Assembly: GCF_021353235.1 (NCBI RefSeq)
Contig: NZ_JAJTWT010000001.1
Coordinates: 372,001-436,000, forward strand
Direction: 5' to 3'
From: Pelomonas caseinilytica
GTDB taxonomy: Bacteria; Pseudomonadota; Gammaproteobacteria; Burkholderiales; Burkholderiaceae_C
Length of the DNA: 64,000 bases
The notes under the pieces: model-generated
What the model saw: only the letters and a program-made list of their open reading frames with translations
Told to the model about the DNA's origin: nothing
Database searches by the model: none
Made by a program: the position numbers and the translations under genes
Part shown: piece by piece, positions 1-9,169 of the stretch
How positions within the stretch are numbered: position 1 is the stretch's first letter
How the letters are laid out: each line of letters opens with the position of its first letter

Positions 1-916
1 TGATGGCGTCGGACAGCGCCGGGAAGTCGCTCTTGTGGCGCATGCGGCGCAGCAGGAAGTCCAGCACCGGCGCGTCCTGGGCTTCGGCGTCGGGCTCGGT
101 GACGGGGCGCAGCCAGGCGGCCAGGGCATCGTGCATCAGCGCGGCGCTGGGCCAGCGCGCTGCGGGCTCGCGCGCCAGGCCGCGTTGCACGATGGCACGC
201 AGGGCGTCGTCCACGTCGGCCGGCAGGCCTTCGGGCAGGACGAGGTCGGTGGTCTGCACGCGCTGGATGGCCCGCCAGGGGTCGGGGTCATGGTTGAGCC
301 GCTGGCCGGACAGCATCTCCGCCAGCATCACGGCGGCGGCGAACACGTCCATCTGCGGATGCGGCGGCGCGCCGCGCGCGGCCTCCGGCGAGATGTAGCC
401 CGGTGTGCCGACGATGCGCGAAGGCGTGTCGGAACCGGGCACGACCCGGGCGGCGATGCCGAAGTCCATCACCCGCGGCCGGCCGCGGGCGTCGAGCAGG
501 ATGTTGCTGGGCTTGAGGTCGCGGTGCACCAGGCCGGCCGCATGGGCGGCGGTGAGCCCGTCCAGCACGCCGAGCATCAGCCGCACGGCTTCGGCGGCCG
601 TCAGCCGGGGGCCTGCGCGCAGGCGCTGGCTCAGCGTGCCGCCGCTGACGTATTCGAAGACGAGGTAGGAGCGACCGCCCTGGGTGTCGGCCTCGAAGAC
701 GGGGACGATGTTGGGATGGGTGAGCCGGCTGACGGCCCGGGCCTCGTGCAGCCATTCGTCCACGCTGCCGGGCTCGTTGGCCGCCTTCAGCAGCTTGACG
801 GCGACTTCACGGTCCAGGAGGGGGTCGTGGGCCAGCCAGACCGTGGCCTGCGCGCCTTCGCCCAGGCGCTGCAGCAGCCGGAAGCGGCCGAGCTGGGGGG
901 GCAGGTCTTCGGCCAT
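1..916 (-). CDS. Serine/threonine protein kinase, C-terminal part beyond the left edge
   Basis: Hanks-type Ser/Thr kinase read from ATG at 916 leftward; 305 codons are visible with no stop, so the gene continues past position 1. Catalytic elements look intact: glycine loop GEGAQATVW near residue 19, VAVK lysine near residue 41, HRDLKPSN catalytic loop, DFG, and SPE in place of APE. After the kinase fold (about residue 265) the chain continues with acidic and then basic residues, so another domain may follow outside the window. It starts 10 bp after the stop of the pseudokinase-HDOD gene and is probably co-transcribed with it. Expected role: cytoplasmic phosphorylation of a partner protein. 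The neighbour is an obvious candidate partner, but that is inference. Confidence 0.88.
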   Translation of the reverse strand, partial: MAEDLPPQLGRFRLLQRLGEGAQATVWLAHDPLLDREVAVKLLKAANEPGSVDEWLHEARAVSRLTHPNIVPVFEADTQGGRSYLVFEYVSGGTLSQRLRAGPRLTAAEAVRLMLGVLDGLTAAHAAGLVHRDLKPSNILLDARGRPRVMDFGIAARVVPGSDTPSRIVGTPGYISPEAARGAPPHPQMDVFAAAVMLAEMLSGQRLNHDPDPWRAIQRVQTTDLVLPEGLPADVDDALRAIVQRGLAREPAARWPSAALMHDALAAWLRPVTEPDAEAQDAPVLDFLLRRMRHKSDFPALSDAI

Positions 917-926
917 GCGTCAGCGA

Positions 927-2708
927 TCAGGACGACGACGGGCCGCGGCCCGACAGCCGCTCACGCAGCGACGACGAAGCAGGCTCGGACTGGGGGGCTG
1001 GCGCGCCGCCCCCCGCTGGCCGCTGGGCGCCGGGGTTGATTGCGTCCATCACCTCGCGCAGCCCGACCCCGAGGGCCTTGGCGTAGCGCCGCGTGGCGGC
1101 CTCCACGCCGGCCCGCCGGCGGTGCTCAGGCAGGCCGAGGGCATCAACCAGTTCGTTGGCCAGGCTGCAGGTCAGCCGCAAGGTGTCGGTGTCGCTGCGC
1201 GGCGTGTGCACGGGCGCGTCCAGCGGCTGGCGGCGGATCATCTGCAGCAGTTCGTCGCCCAGGCCCCAATGCCGGGCCACGGCGGCGCCGAGGGCGTCCA
1301 GGTCGCAGCCGAGCACGGCGTAGGCCGCCGCCTGCTCGCTCATCGAGGGCGGGTTGGGCTGCTCCTCGGTGGGTTCCGGCGGCTGCATCAGCTGGCGGAT
1401 CTGCTGGGCGTCGTCGGGGAAGTGGTACTGCAGCAGCAGCCGGCCGAGGTTCTGCATGATGGTGATGAGGTAGACCACCTCCTCGTCATAACCCGCCGGC
1501 CGCAGGGCCTGGGCGACACGGGCCGCCTGGGTCACGCGGGCCATCAGCTGGCGCAGCATCTCGGCGGCCACCGGCTGCAGCGGGCCGGGCCAGGGCTTGA
1601 GGGCGTTGGCCGCCTGCTGCAGCCCCTCCAGGCCAATCATCTGGACGGCCCGTTGCATGTTCAGGATGGTGCCGCCCTGGTGGCCGGCCTGCCTCAGCGC
1701 GTTGTTCACGCGGCGGACCAGTTCCAGGCTCAGGGCCATGTCCTTCAGCACCAGCTCGGACAACGCGCTCGCATGCTGGGCCTCCAGGCCCGAGCCGCCG
1801 GTGAAGCGGTGCATGCCCGTCGTCGTGGTGGGCAGGTGGCCGACGCGCTGCAGCTTGTCCAGCAGCAGCACGACGGGACCGCCGTCGTCGTAGGAGGCGG
1901 CCTGCCGCCAACCGTCCAGCGCGCGCCAGAAGCTGCGCGCGAGGTGGTAGCGCTGGCGGGTCTGGCGGTCGGTCGCGCGGTTGGAGATGGCGCGCAGCGG
2001 ATCGGGAATGGGGTGGGGCGTCTCCCAGCCCAGGCGCACCATCTCGCGCCCGACCGGCTGCATCTGTTGCACCACCAGCTGCAGGTCGTTCTCTTCCAGC
2101 ACGGGCCGCCCGCCGAGCAGGCGGTTGAGCAGCAGGCCGACACAGAGCACGTCCTCCTCAGCCGACTCGCGCACTGCGCGGCGCGTGACGGTGCTGTAGT
2201 CGACGTTGGCGGGGAAAACCTCCTGGGCCACTTCCAGGCCGATCAGGCGCACCTTGTCGGCGGCGTCGATGAGGACGCTGGCGGTCTGGATGTCGCGGTG
2301 CGCATGGCCGGCCTCGTGGGCGAAGGCCAGGCCCTCGAGCAGCTGGGCCACCCAGCCGGCGGCGTCGATGGGCAGGGGCGCAGGCTGGCGGGCCAGACGC
2401 TCGTCCAGGGTCTCGCCCAGGGCGCGGTCATAGGCAACGTAGGGCCAGGCTTCGACCTGGCCGACCTCGAAGACCGCGGCCAGGTTGGGATGCTGCACCC
2501 GCGCGCCGGCCTGGGCCATGCGCAGCCAGTGCTCCAGCGCGGCGGGGCTGTTGGGCTTGTCGCGCGGCATGCACAGCAGCAGCTCCTGGCCATGGCGTGC
2601 GTCGAAGACGCGCCAGATCAGGCTGCGGCTGCTCTTGGACAGCAGGGCACGCAGCTCGAAGCGGCCAAAACTCCTCAGCGGTGTGGCGGCGGGGGTGGGA
2701 TCAGGCAC
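927..2708 (-). CDS. Pseudokinase-HDOD domain signalling protein
   Basis: 593 aa from a GTG start (no ATG upstream, no clear Shine-Dalgarno). Residues about 10-270 have a protein-kinase fold outline but have lost the catalytic residues: the glycine loop reads LLSKSSRSLIW, no VAIK lysine is visible, the catalytic loop is HRDIQTAS (Lys and Asn gone), and DFG is replaced by IGL. Residues about 280-490 form an HDOD domain (a non-catalytic relative of HD phosphohydrolases found in signalling proteins), containing the helical stretch LALSLELVRRVNNAL-like at 1680-1740. The tail is Pro/Ala-rich. An active Ser/Thr kinase follows 10 bp downstream, so this protein may be a scaffold or substrate for it. 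Function otherwise unknown. Confidence 0.85.
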   Translation of the reverse strand: MPDPTPAATPLRSFGRFELRALLSKSSRSLIWRVFDARHGQELLLCMPRDKPNSPAALEHWLRMAQAGARVQHPNLAAVFEVGQVEAWPYVAYDRALGETLDERLARQPAPLPIDAAGWVAQLLEGLAFAHEAGHAHRDIQTASVLIDAADKVRLIGLEVAQEVFPANVDYSTVTRRAVRESAEEDVLCVGLLLNRLLGGRPVLEENDLQLVVQQMQPVGREMVRLGWETPHPIPDPLRAISNRATDRQTRQRYHLARSFWRALDGWRQAASYDDGGPVVLLLDKLQRVGHLPTTTTGMHRFTGGSGLEAQHASALSELVLKDMALSLELVRRVNNALRQAGHQGGTILNMQRAVQMIGLEGLQQAANALKPWPGPLQPVAAEMLRQLMARVTQAARVAQALRPAGYDEEVVYLITIMQNLGRLLLQYHFPDDAQQIRQLMQPPEPTEEQPNPPSMSEQAAAYAVLGCDLDALGAAVARHWGLGDELLQMIRRQPLDAPVHTPRSDTDTLRLTCSLANELVDALGLPEHRRRAGVEAATRRYAKALGVGLREVMDAINPGAQRPAGGGAPAPQSEPASSSLRERLSGRGPSSS

Positions 2709-2841
2709 GGCGGCGCTAACGGGGCTGTAACAGTTGTAATCCCTGCATTGGACCCCAGCCTAGCGGGGCCGAGCTTGCTGCCAAACGTCGAAATGCGACG
2801 GATTTCCAGGCCGGGGCGCTGGAAGCTCCTGCCGGCGTGCA

Positions 2842-5800
2842 TCAACTCACGATCTGTGCCCAGACCTTGTCCAGCCGCTTCACGCTCACCGGCTGCGGCG
2901 TGCGCAGTTCCTGGGCGAAGAGGCTGACCCGCAGTTCTTCCAGCTGCCAGCGGAAATCATCGAGGCGAGCATCGCGCACGCCCTTGAGTTCCGCAAGCCG
3001 GCGCGTGTAGCGCTGCTCCAGCGGGCGGATCTCGGCCATCAGCCTGGCATCGCGCGCGGCATCGGCGCGCAGTTTGTCGAGCCGCGCCGTGATGGCCTTC
3101 AGATAGCGCGGCAGGTGCTGGAGCTGCCCCCAGGGCGTCTCAAGGGCGAAGCGCTTGGGCACGAGGCGCTGCAGCTGAGCGGCGATGTCGTCGGCGACGT
3201 CCTTGGCCGGCCGCGAGTCCTTGAGCTTGCGGGTGGCGTTGGCCAGTTCCTGCAGCACGGCGTGCACGGCGCGGGCGACCTCCTGGGCGATCAGGTTGAG
3301 CCGGCTGCGGCCTTCCTCGATGCGCTTCTTGAACGACATCGCATCGGTGGGCAGCGGGTCGGCCAGGAAGGCCCGGTCCAGGGCCACGCCGATGACCTGG
3401 TCGCGCAGTTCCTCGGCCGTGCCCAGGCCCATGAAGAGCACCGACATGCGCTGCAGGTCGGGGATGTTCTTCTCGAGGAACTTGAGCGGCTCCTTGAGCT
3501 GCAGGGCGATCAGCCGGCGCAGGCCGGCACGGTGCTTCGCCGCAGCCACCTCGGGCTCGTCGAAGACCTCGATCTCGACGTGAGCGCCCTTGTCGATGAG
3601 GGCCGGGAAGCCGATCAGCGTCTGGCCGCCCTTCCTCACCTCTAGCAGCTCGGGCAGTTCGCCGAAGGTCCAGTCGGTGTAGGCCTGGGCAGCGTCCCGC
3701 ACCGGCTCTGCCTTCTTCACGACCTCGGCCCGCACGCCCTTGCCGGCCACGGGCGCGGGCGCGGCCTTGGGCGCCTCGGCGGCCGGCAGCTTGAGCGCCG
3801 CCAGCGCCTGGAAGGCCGAGCGTGCCTGACCGCCGAGCTCGGCCTTCAGCGCCGCGAGCTGGCGCCCCTGTCCGAGCTGGCGGCCATGCTCGTCGACGAC
3901 GCGGAAGTTCATGAAGAGATGGGGCGCCAGTTGCTCGAGCTTGAAGTCGTTGCGCTGCACGGCGAGCTGGGTGCGGTCGCGCACGGCCTTCAGCAGCACG
4001 TCCATCAGGCTGCCCTGGGCGAAGGGGTTGAGCTCGATGAACTCGGCCACGAAGTCGGGCAGTGGCGTGAGGCGCGCCCGCGGCTTCTGGTGCAGGCTCT
4101 TGAGCAAGGCGGTCACCTTCTGGGCGAGCATGCCCGGCACCAGCCATTCGGCGCGTTCCTCGCTGACCTGGTTGAGCGCGAAGATGGGCACGGTCACCGT
4201 CAGGCCGTCGCGGGCGTCGCCGGGCTGGTGCAGGTAGTTCGCGGCGCAGTCCACGCCGCCCAGGCGGATGACCTTGGGGAAGGCCTCGCTCGTCACGCCC
4301 GCGGCCTCGTGGCGCATCAGCTCGTCCTGGCTGAGCTGCAGCAGCTTGTCGTCGGCCTTGCTCGCCTCGCGCCACCACTTCAGCAAGGTGGCGCCGGAGA
4401 ACACGTGGGCGGGCAGCTTGTCGTCGTAGAAGGCGTAGATGAGCTCGTCGTCCACCAGCACGTCCTGGCGGCGCGACTTGTGTTCGAGCGACTCGACCTT
4501 GGCGATCTGGCGGCGGTTGTGGCCGATGAAGGGCAGCTGGCGCACCAGGTCTTCGGGCAGCTCGTCGTCCACCAGGCCCTCGCGGATGAAGATCTCGCGC
4601 GCGGCCTTGGGGTCGACACGGCCGAAGTTCACGCGCTTGTTGCTGTAGAGCACGATGCCGTAGAGCGTCGCGCGCTCCAGCGCGACGACCTCGGCGGCCT
4701 TCTTCTCCCAGTGGGGCTCCAGCAGCTGGGTCTTGATCAGGTGGCCGGCGATGGGCGGCAGCCACTGCGGTTCGATGTTGGCCAGGCCCCGGCCGTACAG
4801 GCGCGAGGTGTCGACGAGTTCGGCCGCGACGATCCAGCGGCCGGGCTTCTTGCTCAGGTGGGCGCCGGGGTGGCGCCAGAACTTGATGCCGCGGGCGCCG
4901 AGATACCAGTCCTCGTCGTCGCTCTTCTGGCCGATGTTGCCCAGCAGGCCGGCCAGCATAGAGAGGTGGACCTGCTCGTAGGTGGCCGGGCTGGCGTTGG
5001 GCTTCCAGCCGTGCTCGGCGACGACGGTCTGCAGCTGGGAGTGCACGTCGCGCCACTCGCGCACGCGGCGCGGGCTGACGAAGTTCTCGCGCAGCAGCTG
5101 CTCGTGCTTGCGGTGGGACAGGCGGTGCTCGGTGCCATGGCCGCCGCGGCTTTCGTCCAGCCACTTCCAGAGCTTGAGATAGCCCATGAACTCCGACTTC
5201 TCGTCGTCGAACTTCTTGTGCTTCTCGTCCGCGGCCTGGGCCTGCTCCTGCGGGCGATCGCGCACGTCCTGGCCCGACAGCGCCGAGGCGATGACCAGCA
5301 CCTCGGTCAGCGCCTGGCGCTGGCGCGCCTCCAGGATCATGCGGCCCACCCGCGGGTCCAGCGGGAGCCGGGCGAGTTCCCGGCCGAGCGGTGTCAGCTC
5401 GTTGGCGTCGTCAGTGGCGCCCAGCTCGTTGAGCAGCTGGTAGCCGTCGGCGATGGCCTTGGGTCGGGGCGCCTCGATGAAAGGGAAGCGCTCCACCTCG
5501 CCCAGGTGCAGGGCCTTCATGCGCAGGATGACGCCGGCCAGCGAACTGCGCAGGATCTCGGGGTCGGTGAAGCGCGGGCGCTCGTTGAACTCCTTCTCGC
5601 TGTACAGGCGCACGCAGATGCCGTTGCTGACCCGGCCGCAGCGGCCGGCGCGCTGATTGGCCGCGGCCTGGCTGATGTTCTCGATGAGCAGCTGCTCGAC
5701 CTTGTTGCGGTAGCTGTAGCGCTTGACGCGGGCCAGGCCCGGGTCGACGACGTAGCGGATGCCGGGCACCGTGAGCGAGGTCTCGGCCACGTTGGTGGCC

Positions 5801-6684
5801 AGCACGATGCGGCGCGCGCCGTGGGGCTCGAAGACCTTGTTCTGCTCCGCCTCCGACAGGCGCGAGAACAGCGGCAGGATTTCCACCCCCGGCGGGTGGT
5901 GCTTGCGCAGCGCCTCGGCCGCCTCGCGGATCTCGCGCTCGCCGGGCAGGAAGACGAGCACGTCCCCGCCGCCCTCGCGCCAGAGTTCGTCCACGGCGTC
6001 GCAGATGGCGTTGTTGAGGTCGTACTCGCGGCTTTCCTCGAAGGGCCGGTAGCGCTGCTCGACTGGGTAGAGCCGGCCGCTGACCATCAACACCGGCGCC
6101 GGCCCCTTGGCCGATTCGAAGTGCTTCGCGAACCGCTCCGCGTCGATGGTGGCCGAGGTGACGACGACCTTCAGGTCCGGCCGGCGCGGTAGCAGCTCGC
6201 GCAGGTAGCCGAGCAGGAAGTCGATGTTGAGGCTGCGCTCGTGGGCCTCGTCGATGATCAGCGTGTCGTAGGCCTTGAGCAGCGGGTCGCTCTGGGTCTC
6301 GGCCAGCAGGATGCCGTCGGTCATCAGCTTGACCGAGGCGTCACGGGAGAGGCGGTCCTGGAAGCGGACCTTGTAGCCGACGACCTCGCCCAGCGGCGTG
6401 TCCAGCTCCTCGGCGATGCGCTTGGCCACGCTGCTGGCGGCGATGCGCCGGGGCTGGGTGTGGCCGATCAGGCCGCCGCCGTTGAGCCGGCCGCGGCCCA
6501 GGGCCAGCGCGATCTTGGGAAGCTGCGTGGTCTTGCCCGAGCCGGTCTCGCCGCAGACGATGACGACCTGGTGCTCGGCCATGGCCGCCATGATCTCGTC
6601 GCGGCGGGCGGAGACCGGCAGGCTTTCGGGAAACGAAATGGAGAGAGCCGGCTGGCGCCGGCTCTCGGGATGCGAAGCTGTCAT
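2842..6684 (-). CDS. hrpA: ATP-dependent RNA helicase HrpA (DEAH box)
   Basis: 1280 aa, the usual size for bacterial HrpA. Motifs in order: Walker A GETGSGKT near residue 45, DEAH near 149, SAT (motif III), and QRAGRCGR (motif VI). These are followed by the HA2/OB-fold helicase-associated region and the long C-terminal DUF3418-type domain. HrpA family enzymes unwind RNA and are linked to mRNA processing and rescue of stalled ribosomes. I chose ATG at 6684 because the frame upstream of it opens only with a TTG at 6705. The 133-bp gap to the next minus-strand gene (2709-2841) holds short hairpins but no convincing terminator. Confidence 0.96.
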   Translation of the reverse strand: MTASHPESRRQPALSISFPESLPVSARRDEIMAAMAEHQVVIVCGETGSGKTTQLPKIALALGRGRLNGGGLIGHTQPRRIAASSVAKRIAEELDTPLGEVVGYKVRFQDRLSRDASVKLMTDGILLAETQSDPLLKAYDTLIIDEAHERSLNIDFLLGYLRELLPRRPDLKVVVTSATIDAERFAKHFESAKGPAPVLMVSGRLYPVEQRYRPFEESREYDLNNAICDAVDELWREGGGDVLVFLPGEREIREAAEALRKHHPPGVEILPLFSRLSEAEQNKVFEPHGARRIVLATNVAETSLTVPGIRYVVDPGLARVKRYSYRNKVEQLLIENISQAAANQRAGRCGRVSNGICVRLYSEKEFNERPRFTDPEILRSSLAGVILRMKALHLGEVERFPFIEAPRPKAIADGYQLLNELGATDDANELTPLGRELARLPLDPRVGRMILEARQRQALTEVLVIASALSGQDVRDRPQEQAQAADEKHKKFDDEKSEFMGYLKLWKWLDESRGGHGTEHRLSHRKHEQLLRENFVSPRRVREWRDVHSQLQTVVAEHGWKPNASPATYEQVHLSMLAGLLGNIGQKSDDEDWYLGARGIKFWRHPGAHLSKKPGRWIVAAELVDTSRLYGRGLANIEPQWLPPIAGHLIKTQLLEPHWEKKAAEVVALERATLYGIVLYSNKRVNFGRVDPKAAREIFIREGLVDDELPEDLVRQLPFIGHNRRQIAKVESLEHKSRRQDVLVDDELIYAFYDDKLPAHVFSGATLLKWWREASKADDKLLQLSQDELMRHEAAGVTSEAFPKVIRLGGVDCAANYLHQPGDARDGLTVTVPIFALNQVSEERAEWLVPGMLAQKVTALLKSLHQKPRARLTPLPDFVAEFIELNPFAQGSLMDVLLKAVRDRTQLAVQRNDFKLEQLAPHLFMNFRVVDEHGRQLGQGRQLAALKAELGGQARSAFQALAALKLPAAEAPKAAPAPVAGKGVRAEVVKKAEPVRDAAQAYTDWTFGELPELLEVRKGGQTLIGFPALIDKGAHVEIEVFDEPEVAAAKHRAGLRRLIALQLKEPLKFLEKNIPDLQRMSVLFMGLGTAEELRDQVIGVALDRAFLADPLPTDAMSFKKRIEEGRSRLNLIAQEVARAVHAVLQELANATRKLKDSRPAKDVADDIAAQLQRLVPKRFALETPWGQLQHLPRYLKAITARLDKLRADAARDARLMAEIRPLEQRYTRRLAELKGVRDARLDDFRWQLEELRVSLFAQELRTPQPVSVKRLDKVWAQIVS

Positions 6685-6709
6685 TGCGGCGGGATTGTCC
6701 CGCAAGCCT

Positions 6710-7102
6710 CTACTCGGTGCGCGGGAAGTAGCTGATGACCTGGATGACCGCGCCCTGGGGGTCCTGCAGCACGGCCATGCGGCCGACCGTCGGGATGTCG
6801 AAGGGGCCCGCGCAGACCGTGGCGCCCAGGCCCTTGGCCTTCTCGACGCTGGCGTCGCAGGACTCGACCGTCACGTAGGCGCCCCACATGGCCGGCCCGG
6901 GCTGCTGCTGAGTCATGACGCCACCGACTGCGGTCTCGCCGACCTTGATGACGTGGTAGTCGCCCTGGCCCATGTTCATCGTGTCGAAACTCCAGCCGAA
7001 GAGGCTGCGGTAGAAGTCGCAGGCCGCCTTGGGATCGGGGCTGGAGAGCTCGTTCCAGCTGAAGGCGCCGGGGGTCATGTAGACGTCGTTGTAGTCCTGC
7101 AT
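6710..7102 (-). CDS. VOC (glyoxalase/bleomycin-resistance fold) family protein
   Basis: 130 aa, one VOC module, typical for a single betaalphabetabetabeta pair protein. The N-terminus (PGAFSWNELSSPDPKAACDFY) and the C-terminal signature DPQGAVIQVISY fit the subgroup that resembles hydroxylase or PhnB-like VOC proteins. Metal-ligand residues of true glyoxalase I are not obvious, so the substrate cannot be assigned. It sits directly upstream of hrpA on the same strand (25 bp gap) and diverges from argA. Start ATG at 7102. Confidence 0.85.
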   Translation of the reverse strand: MQDYNDVYMTPGAFSWNELSSPDPKAACDFYRSLFGWSFDTMNMGQGDYHVIKVGETAVGGVMTQQQPGPAMWGAYVTVESCDASVEKAKGLGATVCAGPFDIPTVGRMAVLQDPQGAVIQVISYFPRTE

Positions 7103-7189
7103 CGCGGTCTCCGGGGGGTGGTGGGGCGGCCATGGTCAGCGGCCACGATGACAGCGTCAAGTGCGCCCGGTCACGGCGACAATCCGGGC

Positions 7190-8533
7190 ATGACCGGCCT
7201 CGTCTTTCCCCACACCTTCGTGCCCTGGTTCCGCGCCGTGGCGCCCTACATCCATGCCTACCGCGGCGAGACCTTCGTCGTCGGCATGCCGGGCGAACTG
7301 ATCGCGGCGGGCAAGCTCAACGCCTTCGTGCAGGACCTGGCCATCCTGCACGCCATGGGCATCAAGATCGTGCTGGTGCACGGCTTCAGGCCCCAGGTCA
7401 ACGAGCAATTGGCCGCCAAGGGCCAGACGCCGCGCTTCAGCCACGGCCGGCGCATCACCGACGCCGTGGCCCTGGACTGCGCCCAGGAGGCCGCCGGCCA
7501 GCTGCGCTTCGAGATCGAGGCCGCCTTCAGCCAGGGCCTGCCCAACACGCCGATGGCCAATGCCACGGTGCGGGTCGTCTCCGGCAATTTCCTGACCGCC
7601 CGGCCGGTCGGCATCGTCGACGGCGTCGATTTCCAGCATTCGGGCCTGGTGCGCAAGGTGGACGGCGCCGCCATCCAGCGCGCCATCGACATCGGCGCCA
7701 TCGTGCTGCTGTCGCCTTTCGGCTTCTCGCCCACCGGCGAGGCCTTCAACCTGGGCATGGAGGACGTGGCCACGTCGACGGCCATCGCCCTGCAGGCCGA
7801 CAAGCTGCTCTTCGTCTGCGAATCGGCCGGCGTGCTGGAGAACCCCGACGACCCCGACAGCGGCATCGACACCGAACTGGCCCTGGCCGACGCCGAGCGC
7901 ATGCTGGCCAAGGCCACGCCCTACCCCGCGCCCACCGACGCCGCCTTCTACCTGCGCCACTGCGCCGAGGCCTGCCGGGCCGGCGTGGAGCGCTCCCACA
8001 TCATCCCGTTCGCCGTGGACGGCGCGCTGCTGCAGGAGGTCTACACCCACGACGGCATCGGCACCATGGTCGTCGACGAGAAGCTGGAGAGCCTGCGCGA
8101 GGCCAGCTCCGACGACGTGGCGGGCATCATCAAGCTGATCGAACCCTTCGAGCGCGACGGCACCCTGGTCAAGCGCAGCCGCACCGAGATCGAGCGCGAC
8201 ATCGAGGCCTACACCGTCATCGAGCACGACGGCGTCATCTTCGGCTGCGCGGCCCTCTACCCCTACGTCGAGGCGCGCACGGCCGAGATGGCGGCGCTGA
8301 CGGTGTCGGCCGAGGTGCAGGGCCAGGGCGACGGCGACCGGCTGCTCAAGCGCATCGAGCAGCGCGCCAAGGCCATGGGGCTGGACAGCATCTTCGTGCT
8401 GACCACGCGCACCATGCACTGGTTCATCAAGCGCGGCTTCCAGCAGGTCGACCCCGAATGGCTGCCCGAGGAGCGCAAGCGCAAATACAACTGGGACCGC
8501 CGCTCGCTGGTGCTGGTCAAGAAATTCAATTGA
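7190..8533 (+). CDS. argA: Amino-acid N-acetyltransferase ArgA
   Basis: 447 aa. N-acetylglutamate synthase: it transfers acetyl from acetyl-CoA to L-glutamate, the first step of arginine synthesis, in the cytoplasm. Residues about 20-280 are the amino-acid-kinase-like regulatory domain (VLVHGFRPQVNEQL, SPTGEAFNLG); residues about 300-447 are the GNAT domain, with the acetyl-CoA loop QGQGDGDRLL and the usual C-terminus LVLVKKF. Length matches classical proteobacterial ArgA. The frame is open far upstream, but ATG at 7190 is chosen because the protein from that point matches the family N-terminus (TFVPWFRAVAPYI). It is followed by a structured repeat element and then yggX. Confidence 0.96.
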   Translation: MTGLVFPHTFVPWFRAVAPYIHAYRGETFVVGMPGELIAAGKLNAFVQDLAILHAMGIKIVLVHGFRPQVNEQLAAKGQTPRFSHGRRITDAVALDCAQEAAGQLRFEIEAAFSQGLPNTPMANATVRVVSGNFLTARPVGIVDGVDFQHSGLVRKVDGAAIQRAIDIGAIVLLSPFGFSPTGEAFNLGMEDVATSTAIALQADKLLFVCESAGVLENPDDPDSGIDTELALADAERMLAKATPYPAPTDAAFYLRHCAEACRAGVERSHIIPFAVDGALLQEVYTHDGIGTMVVDEKLESLREASSDDVAGIIKLIEPFERDGTLVKRSRTEIERDIEAYTVIEHDGVIFGCAALYPYVEARTAEMAALTVSAEVQGQGDGDRLLKRIEQRAKAMGLDSIFVLTTRTMHWFIKRGFQQVDPEWLPEERKRKYNWDRRSLVLVKKFN

Positions 8534-8541
8534 ACCTGCCG

Positions 8542-8810
8542 GGGAGGGTCTGCAAAACCCCTGCGGGTCGCGTTTGCGAGAGAACCGGCCCGCAAGTAGG
8601 CGTGGCGTGAAGCTGGGGCTTGCCGCCCCAGCTTTGCGACGCAACACCCTGGCGGGCCGGTTATCTCGCAAACCCGTAGGGGCGTGGCTTTGCCGGCGCT
8701 GGGCGGCGTTGCGAACCTGGACCAGGCACGAGCCTGGGCGGCGGTCCGCGCCTTGCCCAGCATCCGGCAAAGACCTCGCCGCGGCCCACAGGGGTTTTGC
8801 AGACCCTCCC
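8542..8810. repeat. Nested inverted-repeat element between argA and yggX
   Basis: A 269-bp block bounded by a perfect 22-bp inverted repeat (8542-8563 and 8789-8810, beginning GGGAGGGTCTGC). Inside it lie a second inverted repeat of 22 bp with one mismatch (8572-8593 and 8652-8673), a perfect 8-bp stem around AGCTGGGG (8611-8633), and a further imperfect pair around CTTTGCCGG (about 8688-8704 and 8756-8773). No credible coding frame covers it. It could be a MITE-like non-autonomous element, a genome-wide intergenic repeat, or a structured RNA. It starts 9 bp after the argA stop and could also act as a transcription stop. Confidence 0.8.
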
Positions 8811-8890
8811 TTGGCCCCACGGGCCTGTCGATACGGCCGGCGCGCTAAAGTGCCGGCTGTTTTCATTTCCCGCGTTTCCAGGAGTCCGTC

Positions 8891-9169
8891 ATGCCCCGCA
8901 TCGTCCAATGCGCCTATCTCAAGAAGGAAGCCGAAGGGCTGGACTTCCCGCCCTATCCCGTCCACACCGAACTCGGCAAGAAGGTCTGGGAAAACGTCAG
9001 CAAGGAAGCCTGGGCCGCTTGGATGAAGCACCAGACCATGCTGGTCAATGAAAACCGCCTCAACCTCGCCGACCTGCGCGCCCGCCAATACCTGATGCGT
9101 CAGGCCGAGCAATTCTTCTTCGGCGCCGGCGCCGAAACGGTGGCGGGCTATGTCCCGCCCACGGCCTGA
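8891..9169 (+). CDS. yggX: Probable Fe(2+)-trafficking protein YggX
   Basis: 92 aa, the family's normal length. YggX proteins are small cytoplasmic proteins that protect Fe-S clusters and take part in iron handling during oxidative stress. Family features visible: the single conserved Cys7 in the N-terminal strand, [11 protein letters not shown], the ISKEAW-like segment [16 protein letters not shown], and NENRLNL. A good Shine-Dalgarno (AGGAG at 8880-8884) sits 6 bp before ATG 8891. The argA-yggX pairing is common in Burkholderiales; here the two are separated by the inverted-repeat element. Confidence 0.95.
   Translation: MPRIVQCAYLKKEAEGLDFPPYPVHTELGKKVWENVSKEAWAAWMKHQTMLVNENRLNLADLRARQYLMRQAEQFFFGAGAETVAGYVPPTA

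Noticed and set aside
684-2927. Long plus-strand frame across the pseudokinase-HDOD gene
   Set aside because: The minus-strand gene has recognisable kinase-fold and HDOD features; the plus frame has none.
8574-9026. Small plus-strand frames across the inverted-repeat element and yggX
   Set aside because: They run through the stems of the repeat and overlap the certain yggX gene in another frame.
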